Below are positions 1 through 6,546 of a DNA stretch of 9,083 nt, one piece after another; the first letter of the stretch is position 1; each line of letters opens with the position of its first letter. Source of the stretch: Sediminibacterium sp. (lineage in GTDB: Bacteria; Bacteroidota; Bacteroidia; Chitinophagales; Chitinophagaceae); the NCBI GenBank assembly GCA_028288645.1, contig JAQBNJ010000521.1, positions 1 through 9,083 on the forward strand, read 5' to 3'. Made by a program: the position numbers and the translations under genes. Under the pieces are notes generated by a model, which was not told where the DNA came from, made no database searches, and saw only the letters and a list, made by a program, of their open reading frames with translations.

Positions 1-873
1 TTAAGTTTAAAAGAAAAACGCAGCCGTTCTATCGGCATCATTGTTTGCGAGATAGCGAACAGTTTTTTCTCGCAGATCATCAACGGGATCGAATCGATTG
101 CCTATGATAACGGGTATAATGTGATCATCTCCCAAAGCCATGAATCGTATGAAAGAGAAGTGATCAACGTTCAATACCTCGCTTCCCGCTCGATCGATGG
201 CTTGCTGGTATCTGTTTCTTCAGAAACACAGGACCTGGAACATTTGAAAAACCTGCACCAGAGAGGTTTCCCTATTGTTTTTTTCGATCGTATCGTTGAT
301 GAAATGGAAACACATAAAGTAATCGTAGATAATTTCAAAGGAGCCTATGATGCAACAGAGCACCTGATCAAAAGTGGCTATAAGCATATCGCCGCCCTTG
401 CAGGATCGGAATATCTTTCTATCACCAAAGAACGGCTCGCCGGTTATCGCAAGGCGCTGGAAGACAATAAATTTGTTTTTGATGAATCGTACATACAACA
501 TTGTTTGCATGGCGGCATGCTGTATGATGAAGTAGAAAATGCGCTGAACCAGTTATTAAAATTGAAAACAAAACCGGATGCCATCGTTGCATCTGCTGAT
601 AAGCTTACCACCAATTGCCTGCGCTATTTTAAAAAGCTGAAGATAAAAGTACCGGATGATGTGGCGCTGATCGGCTTCTCCAATCTTGATCTTACGGATT
701 TGCTCTCGCCCTCCTTATCCGTTGTTCGTCAGCCGGCATTTGAAATGGGACAGTTATCTACTGAATTACTGATCCGGCAGATAGAAAGCAAAAGGCCGGT
801 AACTGATTTTGAAAGAAGGATCTTGCCGCCGCAATTATTTATTCGTGAATCAACCGATAAAAACCTGGGATGA
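1..873 (+). CDS. LacI-family transcriptional regulator, C-terminal part (5' end outside window)
   Basis: Sugar-responsive DNA-binding regulator of the LacI/GalR type. Frame 1 is open from the first base to TGA at 871-873, giving 290 residues. The usual family length is about 335-345, so roughly the first 50 residues, the helix-turn-helix and hinge, lie off the left edge. What remains is the periplasmic-binding-protein-like effector domain: it opens with the typical RSRSIGIIV strand (residues 7-15), then SFFSQIINGIE, the DGLLVS strand (66-71), IVFFDR (92-97) and, late in the protein, VALIGFSN with the LSVVRQP segment that follows it in the family. A GTG at 121 is an internal Val codon, not a start. 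The protein resembles the complete LacI-type regulator at 7835-8830, for example in the SxSxET and FFDR segments, so the two look like paralogues. Effector and targets cannot be read from this fragment; they may lie to the left of the window. Confidence 0.93.
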   Translation, partial: LSLKEKRSRSIGIIVCEIANSFFSQIINGIESIAYDNGYNVIISQSHESYEREVINVQYLASRSIDGLLVSVSSETQDLEHLKNLHQRGFPIVFFDRIVDEMETHKVIVDNFKGAYDATEHLIKSGYKHIAALAGSEYLSITKERLAGYRKALEDNKFVFDESYIQHCLHGGMLYDEVENALNQLLKLKTKPDAIVASADKLTTNCLRYFKKLKIKVPDDVALIGFSNLDLTDLLSPSLSVVRQPAFEMGQLSTELLIRQIESKRPVTDFERRILPPQLFIRESTDKNLG

Positions 874-882
874 GTATCAACC

Positions 883-926
883 TTGCCGTTTGAAAACCGG
901 TTTAACCTATCATTTCATTACGGCAA
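883..926. repeat. Nested inverted repeat between convergent genes
   Basis: TTGCCGT at 883-889 pairs with ACGGCAA at 920-926, and the 30-base interval holds the perfect 10-base palindrome AAACCGGTTT at 894-903. It fills the gap between the LacI-type gene ending at 873 and the minus-strand gene ending at 918, overlapping the latter's stop codon. It could act as a weak bidirectional terminator, although neither side has a good T-run (only TTT follows on the plus strand). The core palindrome also resembles CG-centred LacI-family operators. Both roles are inference. Confidence 0.4.
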
Positions 927-1346
927 TTTCACCGCCTGTCTCGCCAACATCTTCCACACACCATTTTGTTTCGTCCAAACAAGCAGGACTTTTATTTTTA
1001 CATTTCCGGGTTTACCTCCGTCATTCGTTGCTGCGGTTAATACATGACGTACCACGGCAATGTTTTTCATCACTGACACGGTTTGTTCCGAAAGGTCTAT
1101 CGTAACAAAATCTGATTTACCGCTGGCGATGCCTTCTACAAACTCGGCTTTGTTCTGTACGTTTCCACCGGAATGGCCATAACTGAGGCTGTCTGATGCA
1201 ATATGTTCCAACGCAGAACGGTCACCGCTGATCATGGCAGCGCGTAATGTTTCCACCGCATTCAGAACAGACTTATATTCTCTTGATTGGGCAACAGATG
1301 AAAAAGAAATAACAGATACAAAGGCAAGGAATGACAGGTATTTCAT
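918..1346 (-). CDS. Secreted DUF4440 / SnoaL-like (NTF2 fold) protein
   Basis: Small exported protein of 142 residues. Residues 1-20 form a signal peptide: Lys at position 3, a hydrophobic Leu/Phe/Val/Ser stretch, and a likely cleavage near SSVAQ. The rest fits the DUF4440/SnoaL-like NTF2 fold: an N-terminal helix with the pattern ETLRAAMISGDRSALEHIASD (32-52), SYGHSGG (55-61), a helix with KAEFVEGIASGKSDF, then the paired strands VVRHVL, KIKVLLVW and a closing GVWKMLARQAVKL. This fold covers enzymes and many proteins of unknown role; no reaction can be assigned. The gene follows the pectin methylesterase gene on the same strand after 69 bases, so it may be transcribed with the two esterases, but a promoter-like sequence in that gap (1382-1413) suggests it may also be expressed on its own. 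Confidence 0.85.
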   Translation of the reverse strand: MKYLSFLAFVSVISFSSVAQSREYKSVLNAVETLRAAMISGDRSALEHIASDSLSYGHSGGNVQNKAEFVEGIASGKSDFVTIDLSEQTVSVMKNIAVVRHVLTAATNDGGKPGNVKIKVLLVWTKQNGVWKMLARQAVKLP

Positions 1347-1381
1347 GACAGCAATTTTTATGAGTTACTAAACTACGTTAT

Positions 1382-1413
1382 CAAAATCATTTATGAAAGC
1401 ATATGTACGCAAA
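1382..1413 (-). promoter_or_regulatory. Candidate promoter for the DUF4440 gene
   Basis: On the minus strand TTTG (1413-1410) is followed after exactly 20 bases by TGATTTTG (1389-1382). This is one mismatch from the Bacteroidota -7 element TAnnTTTG, at the usual spacing from a -33 TTTG. It would give a leader of about 30 bases before the ATG at 1346. The -33 end nearly abuts the end of the upstream pectinesterase gene. Short motifs like this occur by chance, so the assignment is tentative. Confidence 0.35.
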
Positions 1414-1415
1414 CG

Positions 1416-2402
1416 TTATCGGTATCTCGCATACAAAGCATAAGGGTCCCAGTTGATCAGGATGTTTTTAGTAGTGTATTGTTGCAGTTCCTCATCCGTT
1501 AACTGGTGCGACCATTTTACCCTTGCTGATGTATCAGAGCCGGGGCCGGTGTTCCTGTATTCAGCATATCGCACGGTTTTTTCATTCTCAGTATTTTTCC
1601 AGTTATCCCATCCTTCCGGAAAAATATGTCCTTCTATTTTACAGGTAATATAGGTAACACTTGCATAAGGCCTCCATGGACGGCCAAGGCTTACCTTGTT
1701 TAATCCTGTATCAGCCACCAGCCTGCAATTCCTGAACACATAGCCGAATGCATGATCCTTTGGCGTTGATGCGGCGGTAACATGCGAATTCTTTTTACTG
1801 CGGAGAACACAATCATCAAACAAAGCGGTGGAAGAACCAAAAATAAAATCTGTTGATCCTTGTATAAAACAATTTTTATAATACTGCCTGCTGTTATCGC
1901 CGCTGGTGAACAAAGTATCCTGGAAACCAAAAATACGGCAGTTGAGAAAAAATACCCTGTCGCCCTGCACTCTTACGGCAACAGCCTGTCCTGCTGTGAG
2001 GCCCGCTGTATTTTCAATAGTAATGTTCTGGATCTTTACATCGTCTGCTTTAATGTATAAAGTTTGTGAGGTCATTGTATTGATCACACTCCCATCCGGT
2101 GCAATAGTTCCTGTATGATCATCATAGGTAAGTACGGTCTGCACCGGGTCTTCTCCAATGATCACCACCGCATTCCTGCCTGAATCAAGGTGCAGTTTTT
2201 CTTTATACACGCCTTTTTTAATAAAGATCTCAAGTAGTGTACTATTGTTTCGCGGAACGGCATCAAACGCTTGCTGAACTGTTTTGTAATTGCCTGTTCC
2301 ATCCTGCGATACAACAATGCGTTTGACCGGTTGCGCGTGTGCCATAACCGTGATCGCACCAGCGAGTAAAAAAAAAGGCAATAAAAATAATTTGTTTTTC
2401 AT
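1416..2402 (-). CDS. Pectinesterase (pectin methylesterase, carbohydrate esterase family CE8)
   Basis: Hydrolyses methyl esters of homogalacturonan, releasing methanol and leaving free galacturonate residues for pectate lyases and polygalacturonases. The 328-residue product starts with a signal peptide (KNKLFLLPFFLLAGAITVMAHA, cleavage near residue 23), so it acts in the periplasm or on the cell surface. The right-handed beta-helix domain carries the CE8 signatures: GQAVAVR (Gln139), GFQDTLF (Gln161, Asp162), STDFIFG (Asp185, the expected nucleophile) and LGRPWRPY (Arg241, Trp243). All expected catalytic residues are present and the length is normal for a single-domain bacterial enzyme. The N-terminal DGTGNYKTVQQAFDAVP is also typical. 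The start codon lies 5 bases after the stop of the rhamnogalacturonan acetylesterase gene, so the two are almost certainly one transcript. Confidence 0.95.
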   Translation of the reverse strand: MKNKLFLLPFFLLAGAITVMAHAQPVKRIVVSQDGTGNYKTVQQAFDAVPRNNSTLLEIFIKKGVYKEKLHLDSGRNAVVIIGEDPVQTVLTYDDHTGTIAPDGSVINTMTSQTLYIKADDVKIQNITIENTAGLTAGQAVAVRVQGDRVFFLNCRIFGFQDTLFTSGDNSRQYYKNCFIQGSTDFIFGSSTALFDDCVLRSKKNSHVTAASTPKDHAFGYVFRNCRLVADTGLNKVSLGRPWRPYASVTYITCKIEGHIFPEGWDNWKNTENEKTVRYAEYRNTGPGSDTSARVKWSHQLTDEELQQYTTKNILINWDPYALYARYR

Positions 2403-2407
2403 CTTGC

Positions 2408-3193
2408 TTATTTAACTCTTACAACAACATGTTTCGCTAATTCAAGATCAAGTGAACGGATACCTGCCAATACAATTTGCGCCATTTTTCTCGCTCCCAG
2501 CTCATTAAAATGCGTATTGTCTTTTGATCCTTCGGGATAAAATGGATGTTCACCCGGCTCCAGCTGCATAAATAAGAGCTTGGTGGCTTCAGGTCCTAGT
2601 TTTTGATATAGATCCCTGCTTTCTTTATCAAGATCAATAACCGGTACATTTTGTGCTTTGGCCACATCCACTACGATAGCAGAGTACTCAACATGCGTTT
2701 CCTGGGCTTTGCCATCTTTATCAAAACGCATGCGGCTAACTGGTGTGATCAAAACAGGAAATGCTTTTTTGCTTCTTGTTTCTGCAATAAAGCGGATCAG
2801 ATTTTTTCTATAGTCTTCCGGAGTTGTATAGCGGTCCTTGTATTTTTCTTCTTTTGCTTCGTCATTGTGTCCGAACTGTATCAATACGTAATCACCTTCC
2901 TGCATGCTATCTGAAACAGGTTGCCATCGGTTTTCACTGATAAATGTTCTTGTACTTCTTCCTCCCCTGGCCCTGTTATCTACCTGTACTGTTGAATCAA
3001 AAAAAACAGCAAAGGGCATACCCCATCCTGTTAGTGGGGCTCTTTCTGGCCCGTATAAGCACATGGTTGAATCGCCTATCATCCAGATTTTGATTTTTTT
3101 GGGCGGGGTGATGAAAGAAGATAGTATGATCATTCCTCCCAGGAGAATTACATATTTCCATTTAACTGCATTGTACATTTTCTTTATACGCAT
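2408..3193 (-). CDS. Rhamnogalacturonan acetylesterase-like SGNH hydrolase (CE12 type)
   Basis: Predicted to remove acetyl groups from rhamnogalacturonan I or related pectin, clearing the backbone for lyases and hydrolases. The 261-residue product has the SGNH/GDSL blocks in order: IGDSTM (39-44, Ser42 nucleophile), ARGGRSTRTF with Gly77/Gly78 as the oxyanion Gly block, IQFGHND (Asn110), and KDNTHFNELGA (Asp225 and His228 of the triad). GDST together with GHND and DNTHFN is characteristic of the CE12 group. Residues 14-29 form a hydrophobic segment that serves as signal peptide or membrane anchor; no lipobox Cys is seen. ATG at 3193 is used here, and an alternative ATG five codons in (3178) would still keep the export signal. 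This is the first gene of the minus-strand set with the CE8 gene. Substrate within pectin is inferred from family and neighbour. Confidence 0.9.
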   Translation of the reverse strand: MRIKKMYNAVKWKYVILLGGMIILSSFITPPKKIKIWMIGDSTMCLYGPERAPLTGWGMPFAVFFDSTVQVDNRARGGRSTRTFISENRWQPVSDSMQEGDYVLIQFGHNDEAKEEKYKDRYTTPEDYRKNLIRFIAETRSKKAFPVLITPVSRMRFDKDGKAQETHVEYSAIVVDVAKAQNVPVIDLDKESRDLYQKLGPEATKLLFMQLEPGEHPFYPEGSKDNTHFNELGARKMAQIVLAGIRSLDLELAKHVVVRVK

Positions 3194-3589
3194 AAGATAT
3201 ATAAGACTGTTTCTTTCAAATATAAGGCTGTCGTTATTGCGGGCAGCATTATAAAAATCAGAACATACCGCATCCCCTTAAATTAATAACGGGGTTCTGC
3301 GATTTCAAATTAAAGTTTGCATCGATAAAATGAGGATGGTTTTGTTTGATGAGCATGACAAGCAGTTTTCGTAAATGGTACCCAGGCAAAATGCCCTCCT
3401 TCTTGAAAGAAATTATGCCTACCCAATTCTACGTCTATAAAGGTAACCCGAAAAGCGAAAATGATTTTTTTTCTACGCAATCGTTCCCGGTAATGTTGTC
3501 AGGTGCTGTTACATAGGCATCATTGCTAAAAAGAGCCTTTTTACAGGATGATTTTGACTATTTTAGAGTGATATATAACCCAGCTGTTT
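3194..3589. other. 396-base intergenic region with no confident gene
   Basis: This gap between the divergent CE12 gene and the sugar kinase gene holds the candidate CE12 promoter at its left end and presumably the kinase promoter at its right end. A perfect short inverted repeat, AAAAAG-AGC-CTTTTT (3528-3542), lies about 48 bases before the kinase start. Between 3300 and 3516 there are short open stretches on both strands: a plus-strand ATG frame at 3355-3516 (53 codons) and a minus-strand frame without ATG at 3310-3498. The latter reads GRHNFFQEGGHFAWVPF in its middle. Neither is long enough, nor supported by a ribosome-binding site, to be called a gene. No LacI-type operator of good symmetry, tRNA or known riboswitch was recognised. 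Confidence 0.6.
3217..3224 (-). promoter_or_regulatory. Candidate -7 promoter element of the CE12-CE8 genes
   Basis: The minus strand reads TATATTTG, a full match to the Bacteroidota -7 consensus TAnnTTTG, 23 bases before the ATG at 3193. No clear TTTG or TTG is found 19-21 bases further upstream, so the -33 half is weak and expression may rely on an activator. The position, just ahead of the first gene of the set, is the main support. Confidence 0.4.
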
Positions 3590-4540
3590 ATGAAGATCTT
3601 ATGTATTGGTGAAGCCTTGATAGACATGATCTGTACGGATAAGGGCAGCTCGTTGAGTGAAGGGAAGAATTTCTTATCTAAACCCGGCGGCGCACCTACC
3701 AATGTGGCTGCAGCAATTGCGGCGCTTGGTGGTAGCGTGGAGCTGGCAGCCAAAGTAGGAAATGACCCTTTCGGAAGACTTCTGATCGATGTAATGCAGG
3801 GCTTTGGCGTATCAACCCGCTGGATGCTACAGGATAATATGCATTTTACCACCTTCGCCTTTGTTTCATTGATGGAGGATGGAGAACGCGATTTTGTATT
3901 TAATCGTGGGGCGGATGGGGAACTCAGCCGCGAAGAAGTGGATGCCATAGACCTGGATGAAATATCGATCATACATTTTGGCTCTGCCACCGGTTTTTTA
4001 CCCGGCCCTTTACAGGCCGCTTATCAAAGCCTTTTACAAAAAGCGCTGCAAAAGAATATTTTAATCAGCTTCGATCCCAATTACAGGCATCTGCTTTTCA
4101 GGAACAACACACAAACTTTTATTGATCAATCCTGGAATTTTTTAACAGCCTGCCATTTTTTTAAATTGAGCGATGAAGAAGCTATGCTGATCACCGGCGC
4201 ACTCACTGTTACCGATGCTACCACGATACTGCTTGAAAAAACATCTGCTGTATTCTGCATTACACTGGGCAAAGAAGGAACCTTATTGGGATGCGACGGT
4301 GCCACGGTTACAGTGCCAAGTATTCCCATTCAACCTATTGATACTACCGGCGCGGGCGATGCGTTTGTAGGCGCTGTCTTATACCAGTTGATCGACAAGG
4401 ATATTTCTTCCATGAATGCCTTGTCAGTAAACGATTGGAAACACATTGTGTCCAATGCCAATAAGGCCGGCGCCCGCACCTGCGAATACCTGGGCGCCAT
4501 GGAAGCATTCAAATATTTGAATAACCGGATATTTGATTAA
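3590..4540 (+). CDS. PfkB-family carbohydrate kinase, fructokinase-like
   Basis: Cytoplasmic ribokinase/PfkB-fold kinase that phosphorylates a sugar with ATP. Its 316 residues are normal for the family. The N-terminal CIGEALIDMI (5-14) and PGGAPTNVAAAIAALGG (32-48) form the sugar-binding signature, followed by KVGNDPFGRLLIDVMQGFGVST. The DPNYRHLLF segment is typical of fructokinases. The C-terminal signature DTTGAGDAFVGAVLY carries the catalytic base Asp257. The pattern fits bacterial ScrK-type fructokinases best. Because pectin esterases lie next door, 2-keto-3-deoxygluconate kinase, another PfkB member used for galacturonate, is the main alternative. The ATG at 3590 agrees with the usual family N-terminus. 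The gene stands alone on the plus strand and ends 22 bases from the stop of the convergent response-regulator gene. Confidence 0.9.
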   Translation: MKILCIGEALIDMICTDKGSSLSEGKNFLSKPGGAPTNVAAAIAALGGSVELAAKVGNDPFGRLLIDVMQGFGVSTRWMLQDNMHFTTFAFVSLMEDGERDFVFNRGADGELSREEVDAIDLDEISIIHFGSATGFLPGPLQAAYQSLLQKALQKNILISFDPNYRHLLFRNNTQTFIDQSWNFLTACHFFKLSDEEAMLITGALTVTDATTILLEKTSAVFCITLGKEGTLLGCDGATVTVPSIPIQPIDTTGAGDAFVGAVLYQLIDKDISSMNALSVNDWKHIVSNANKAGARTCEYLGAMEAFKYLNNRIFD

Positions 4541-4562
4541 ATTCTTTTCGGTTAAAACCATT

Positions 4563-5276
4563 TTACCTGATCCGGTTCATCAATTCTTCCCTGTAGCTGT
4601 TGCCCAATGGTATTTTGTGTTTCCCTACCGATACCTGGTGAACTTCTATGGTATGCATGTGTTTTAATGCAGCCACAAAAGATTTATGCACCCTGCAAAA
4701 CCGGCCGGGTGGAATATGATCAAAAACTTCTGTCATGTTTGCCCGCAGAAGGATCTTTTTATCTGCGGTATGAAAAGCGAGATAATTTTCTTCTTTTTCT
4801 ATGAACAGGATATCATCTACAGCCACTTTATGTGTTAATGGCCCGCTTTTCAATAAAACAAATTCAGGTGCCACATCACTGACTCCTTTGATTACCGGGC
4901 CTACGGCTGGTTGTTTTCTTTTCAGTTCGAACAATTCCTTTGCCTTGTTCACTGCTTTGATGAAACGGTCGAATTCGATCGGTTTTACGAGGTAATCTAT
5001 TGCGTTTAGTTCATAACTTTCAACGGCGTATTCAGAATAAGCCGTAGTGAAGATTACCATCGGCATATTTTTCAGTGAACGCATTAATTGCATACCGGAA
5101 AGGTTCGGCATATTGATATCCATGAAAACCAGGTCCGGCTTTTCTTCCTGCAAATAACCGATCGCTTTTAAAGGGTTGCGGAAAGTTTGGGCGAGTTGCA
5201 GGTAGGGGGTTTGTGCAACATATCTTTTCAATACATCGATCGCGTTGGGTTCGTCATCAATAATGATACAATTCAT
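4563..5276 (-). CDS. LytTR-family response regulator
   Basis: Cytoplasmic DNA-binding response regulator of 237 residues. The receiver domain (1-120) has the acidic pair DDE (7-9), the phosphoacceptor Asp53 in FMDINMP, the switch Thr77/Thr78 in IFTTAY and Lys98 in VKP, so it should be phosphorylatable. A LytTR DNA-binding domain (about 139-237) follows, with the typical ILFIEKEENYLAFHT, GRFCRVHKSFVAAL and HKIPLGNSYREELMNRI. The start is set at ATG 5276, giving MNCIIIDDEP, the standard N-terminus for the family; an in-frame TTG at 5294 would add six residues and is less likely. The ATG lies one base after the TGA of the sensor-kinase gene, so the pair is one transcript and probably translationally coupled. 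Targets are unknown. Confidence 0.95.
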   Translation of the reverse strand: MNCIIIDDEPNAIDVLKRYVAQTPYLQLAQTFRNPLKAIGYLQEEKPDLVFMDINMPNLSGMQLMRSLKNMPMVIFTTAYSEYAVESYELNAIDYLVKPIEFDRFIKAVNKAKELFELKRKQPAVGPVIKGVSDVAPEFVLLKSGPLTHKVAVDDILFIEKEENYLAFHTADKKILLRANMTEVFDHIPPGRFCRVHKSFVAALKHMHTIEVHQVSVGKHKIPLGNSYREELMNRIR

Positions 5277-5277
5277 A

Positions 5278-6336
5278 TCAGGTTTCGATTTCAAGTTGTA
5301 CGGTAAATGTGGCGCCGGTATCCGTGATCTTTAACACATGTTTACCCGGATAAAGCAGCAACAATCTCCTTTTTACATTCTCCAATCCAATACCGCCATA
5401 TTCCCCGTGTTCGGTCGTATTTGACTCTACAACAGGGTTCACACATTCAAATACGATCTTATTGTCTTTAGCAGACAATGAAATAGAAATGGCGTTCGTG
5501 CCTTCAATATGAACACCATGCTTAAACGCATTTTCAACAAATGGTAACAAAAGCATGGGAGCGATAAAAGTCTGCGCAATATTCCCGTTGGTGTTTACCA
5601 CTACGGTCACTTCGTCATTCGCGTATCGCAATTTATTCAGCCCAATAAAATCGTTGATATTCTTTATTTCTTTTTCCAACGATACCCGGGTTACGCTGCT
5701 ATCATACAACATATAACGCATCAGACCTGCGAGTTTGGAAATACCGTTAGCGGTTTCGTCATCATTGTTACGTTGCGCTATGGAAAACAAATTATTCAAT
5801 GTGTTAAAAAGAAAATGAGGATTCACCTGGTTCTTCAGGAATTTCAGTTCCGTAGTGAATTGCGTTTCTACCAGTTGCCTTTTTTGTTTTTCATGCTTCA
5901 CCCATTCGTTTGTAAAAAAATAAGAACAGATCACCAACAGGAAGAAAAAATACAGGAACAGGTTGATCATCCAGAAGGGCCCGAGGAATTTGTTTCCATG
6001 TGGATGAACTTCGGGCCAGGTTGATACAAAAATATTTGCCTGGATATATTGTTCAGTGATAAAACAAATGGTCAGGATAATGGTACACTGCGTGATAAAA
6101 ACAGGTAAACTTCTTTTACGCGAAAATCGCGGCAGTGTATAAAATATAGTTAAGACAATAAAAACAGTTTTGAAGGTCAATGCGATCAACGCCAGGTAAA
6201 AATGGGTATGATCCGTTAAGCCTTCGTGTTCATCGCGTTGCGGCATTCGGGAAGAAAATATCCAGTTCAGGATTAGGAGCATGATCAGCCAGCAGGTGAC
6301 TACCAACGCGTATTTTACGAGATTCTTTTTCTTCAT
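5278..6336 (-). CDS. LytS-type sensor histidine kinase (His_kinase family PF06580)
   Basis: Inner-membrane histidine kinase of 352 residues that pairs with the LytTR regulator encoded immediately after it. Four hydrophobic segments (about 8-27, 47-67, 78-95 and 120-142) form the membrane part, with no recognisable extracytoplasmic sensor domain. A short coiled linker (KHEKQKRQLVETQF) leads to the kinase core: LKNQVNPHFLFNTLNNL with phosphoacceptor His174, the N-box PFVENAFKHGV (265-275), and the glycine-rich GGIGLENVKRRL (314-325). ATG 6336 is chosen because AGGA sits 7 bases upstream and the protein then begins with a basic KKKN stretch before the first helix; the frame is open further back to 6471, but that extension looks non-coding. 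The signal is unknown; kinases of this layout often sense envelope or small-molecule cues. Confidence 0.94.
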   Translation of the reverse strand: MKKKNLVKYALVVTCWLIMLLILNWIFSSRMPQRDEHEGLTDHTHFYLALIALTFKTVFIVLTIFYTLPRFSRKRSLPVFITQCTIILTICFITEQYIQANIFVSTWPEVHPHGNKFLGPFWMINLFLYFFFLLVICSYFFTNEWVKHEKQKRQLVETQFTTELKFLKNQVNPHFLFNTLNNLFSIAQRNNDDETANGISKLAGLMRYMLYDSSVTRVSLEKEIKNINDFIGLNKLRYANDEVTVVVNTNGNIAQTFIAPMLLLPFVENAFKHGVHIEGTNAISISLSAKDNKIVFECVNPVVESNTTEHGEYGGIGLENVKRRLLLLYPGKHVLKITDTGATFTVQLEIET

Positions 6337-6432
6337 TTTATTTTCCTGGCTGTAAAGTATGAAACCCCGGGCGCCTATTGGTAGTACTTTGACAAATCCG
6401 CGGAAATAAGGGCTGAACGGTTGAAAATTGTG

Positions 6433-6445
6433 ATCCGGGCCGGAT
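6433..6445. repeat. 13-base inverted repeat in the divergent intergenic region
   Basis: ATCCGG-G-CCGGAT forms perfect 6-base arms around one base, between the divergent sensor-kinase and amidohydrolase genes. It is GC-rich compared with its surroundings and could be a protein-binding site. No bound protein can be named. Confidence 0.3.
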
Positions 6446-6478
6446 AACATAAATCGATCGTATCGAGTCAAAAGCGCC

Positions 6479-6490
6479 TGTTTGCAAACA
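6479..6490. promoter_or_regulatory. Perfect 12-base palindrome, candidate operator
   Basis: TGTTTGCAAACA is fully self-complementary. It lies directly upstream of a candidate promoter for the amidohydrolase gene (6495-6526) and 57 bases before that gene's ATG. It is about the right size for a dimeric helix-turn-helix regulator. The LacI-type regulator encoded just beyond the amidohydrolase gene is one candidate binder, though LacI-family sites usually have CG, not GC, at the centre. Confidence 0.4.
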
Positions 6491-6494
6491 CTTA

Positions 6495-6526
6495 TTTGTT
6501 ATCTTTTTTCAGCAGGCATAATGTTG
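6495..6526 (+). promoter_or_regulatory. Candidate promoter of the amidohydrolase gene
   Basis: TTTG (6495-6498) is followed after 20 bases by TAATGTTG (6519-6526), one mismatch from the Bacteroidota -7 consensus TAnnTTTG. Transcription would begin about 14-15 bases before the ATG at 6547. Spacing and location both fit, but the motif is short. Confidence 0.4.
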
Positions 6527-6546
6527 TTATTACTAATTTTTATACG

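Noticed and set aside
121..873. GTG at 121 as a start for a 250-residue protein
   Set aside because: The same frame is open to base 1 and encodes the beginning of the LacI effector domain, so the GTG is an internal Val codon.
809..1105. Plus-strand ORF overlapping the DUF4440 gene
   Set aside because: It is antisense to a gene with a clear signal peptide and fold, and its own translation resembles nothing recognisable.
1404..1421. AACGTT core at 1412-1417 as a LacI operator
   Set aside because: Symmetry is limited to six bases, it overlaps the pectinesterase stop codon, and flanks do not match.
3366..3375. TTTTCGTAAA as a LacI-type operator
   Set aside because: The palindrome has a central mismatch pair and no extended symmetry, and it lies more than 200 bases from the kinase start.
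3541..3990. 149-codon minus-strand ORF over the start of the sugar kinase
   Set aside because: Ser/Pro/Ala-rich shadow of the kinase gene; no domain or context support.
4541..4562. GGTT-AA-AACC hairpin between the kinase and response-regulator genes as a terminator
   Set aside because: Four-base arms and a two-base loop are too weak, and only four T residues follow.
5277..5294. TTG at 5294 as start of the response regulator
   Set aside because: It would overlap the kinase gene and add six residues ahead of MNCIIIDDEP, the usual first residues of the family.
6337..6471. 45-residue N-terminal extension of the sensor kinase
   Set aside because: The extension does not look like kinase sequence, while ATG 6336 has AGGA at good spacing and begins a normal membrane N-terminus.
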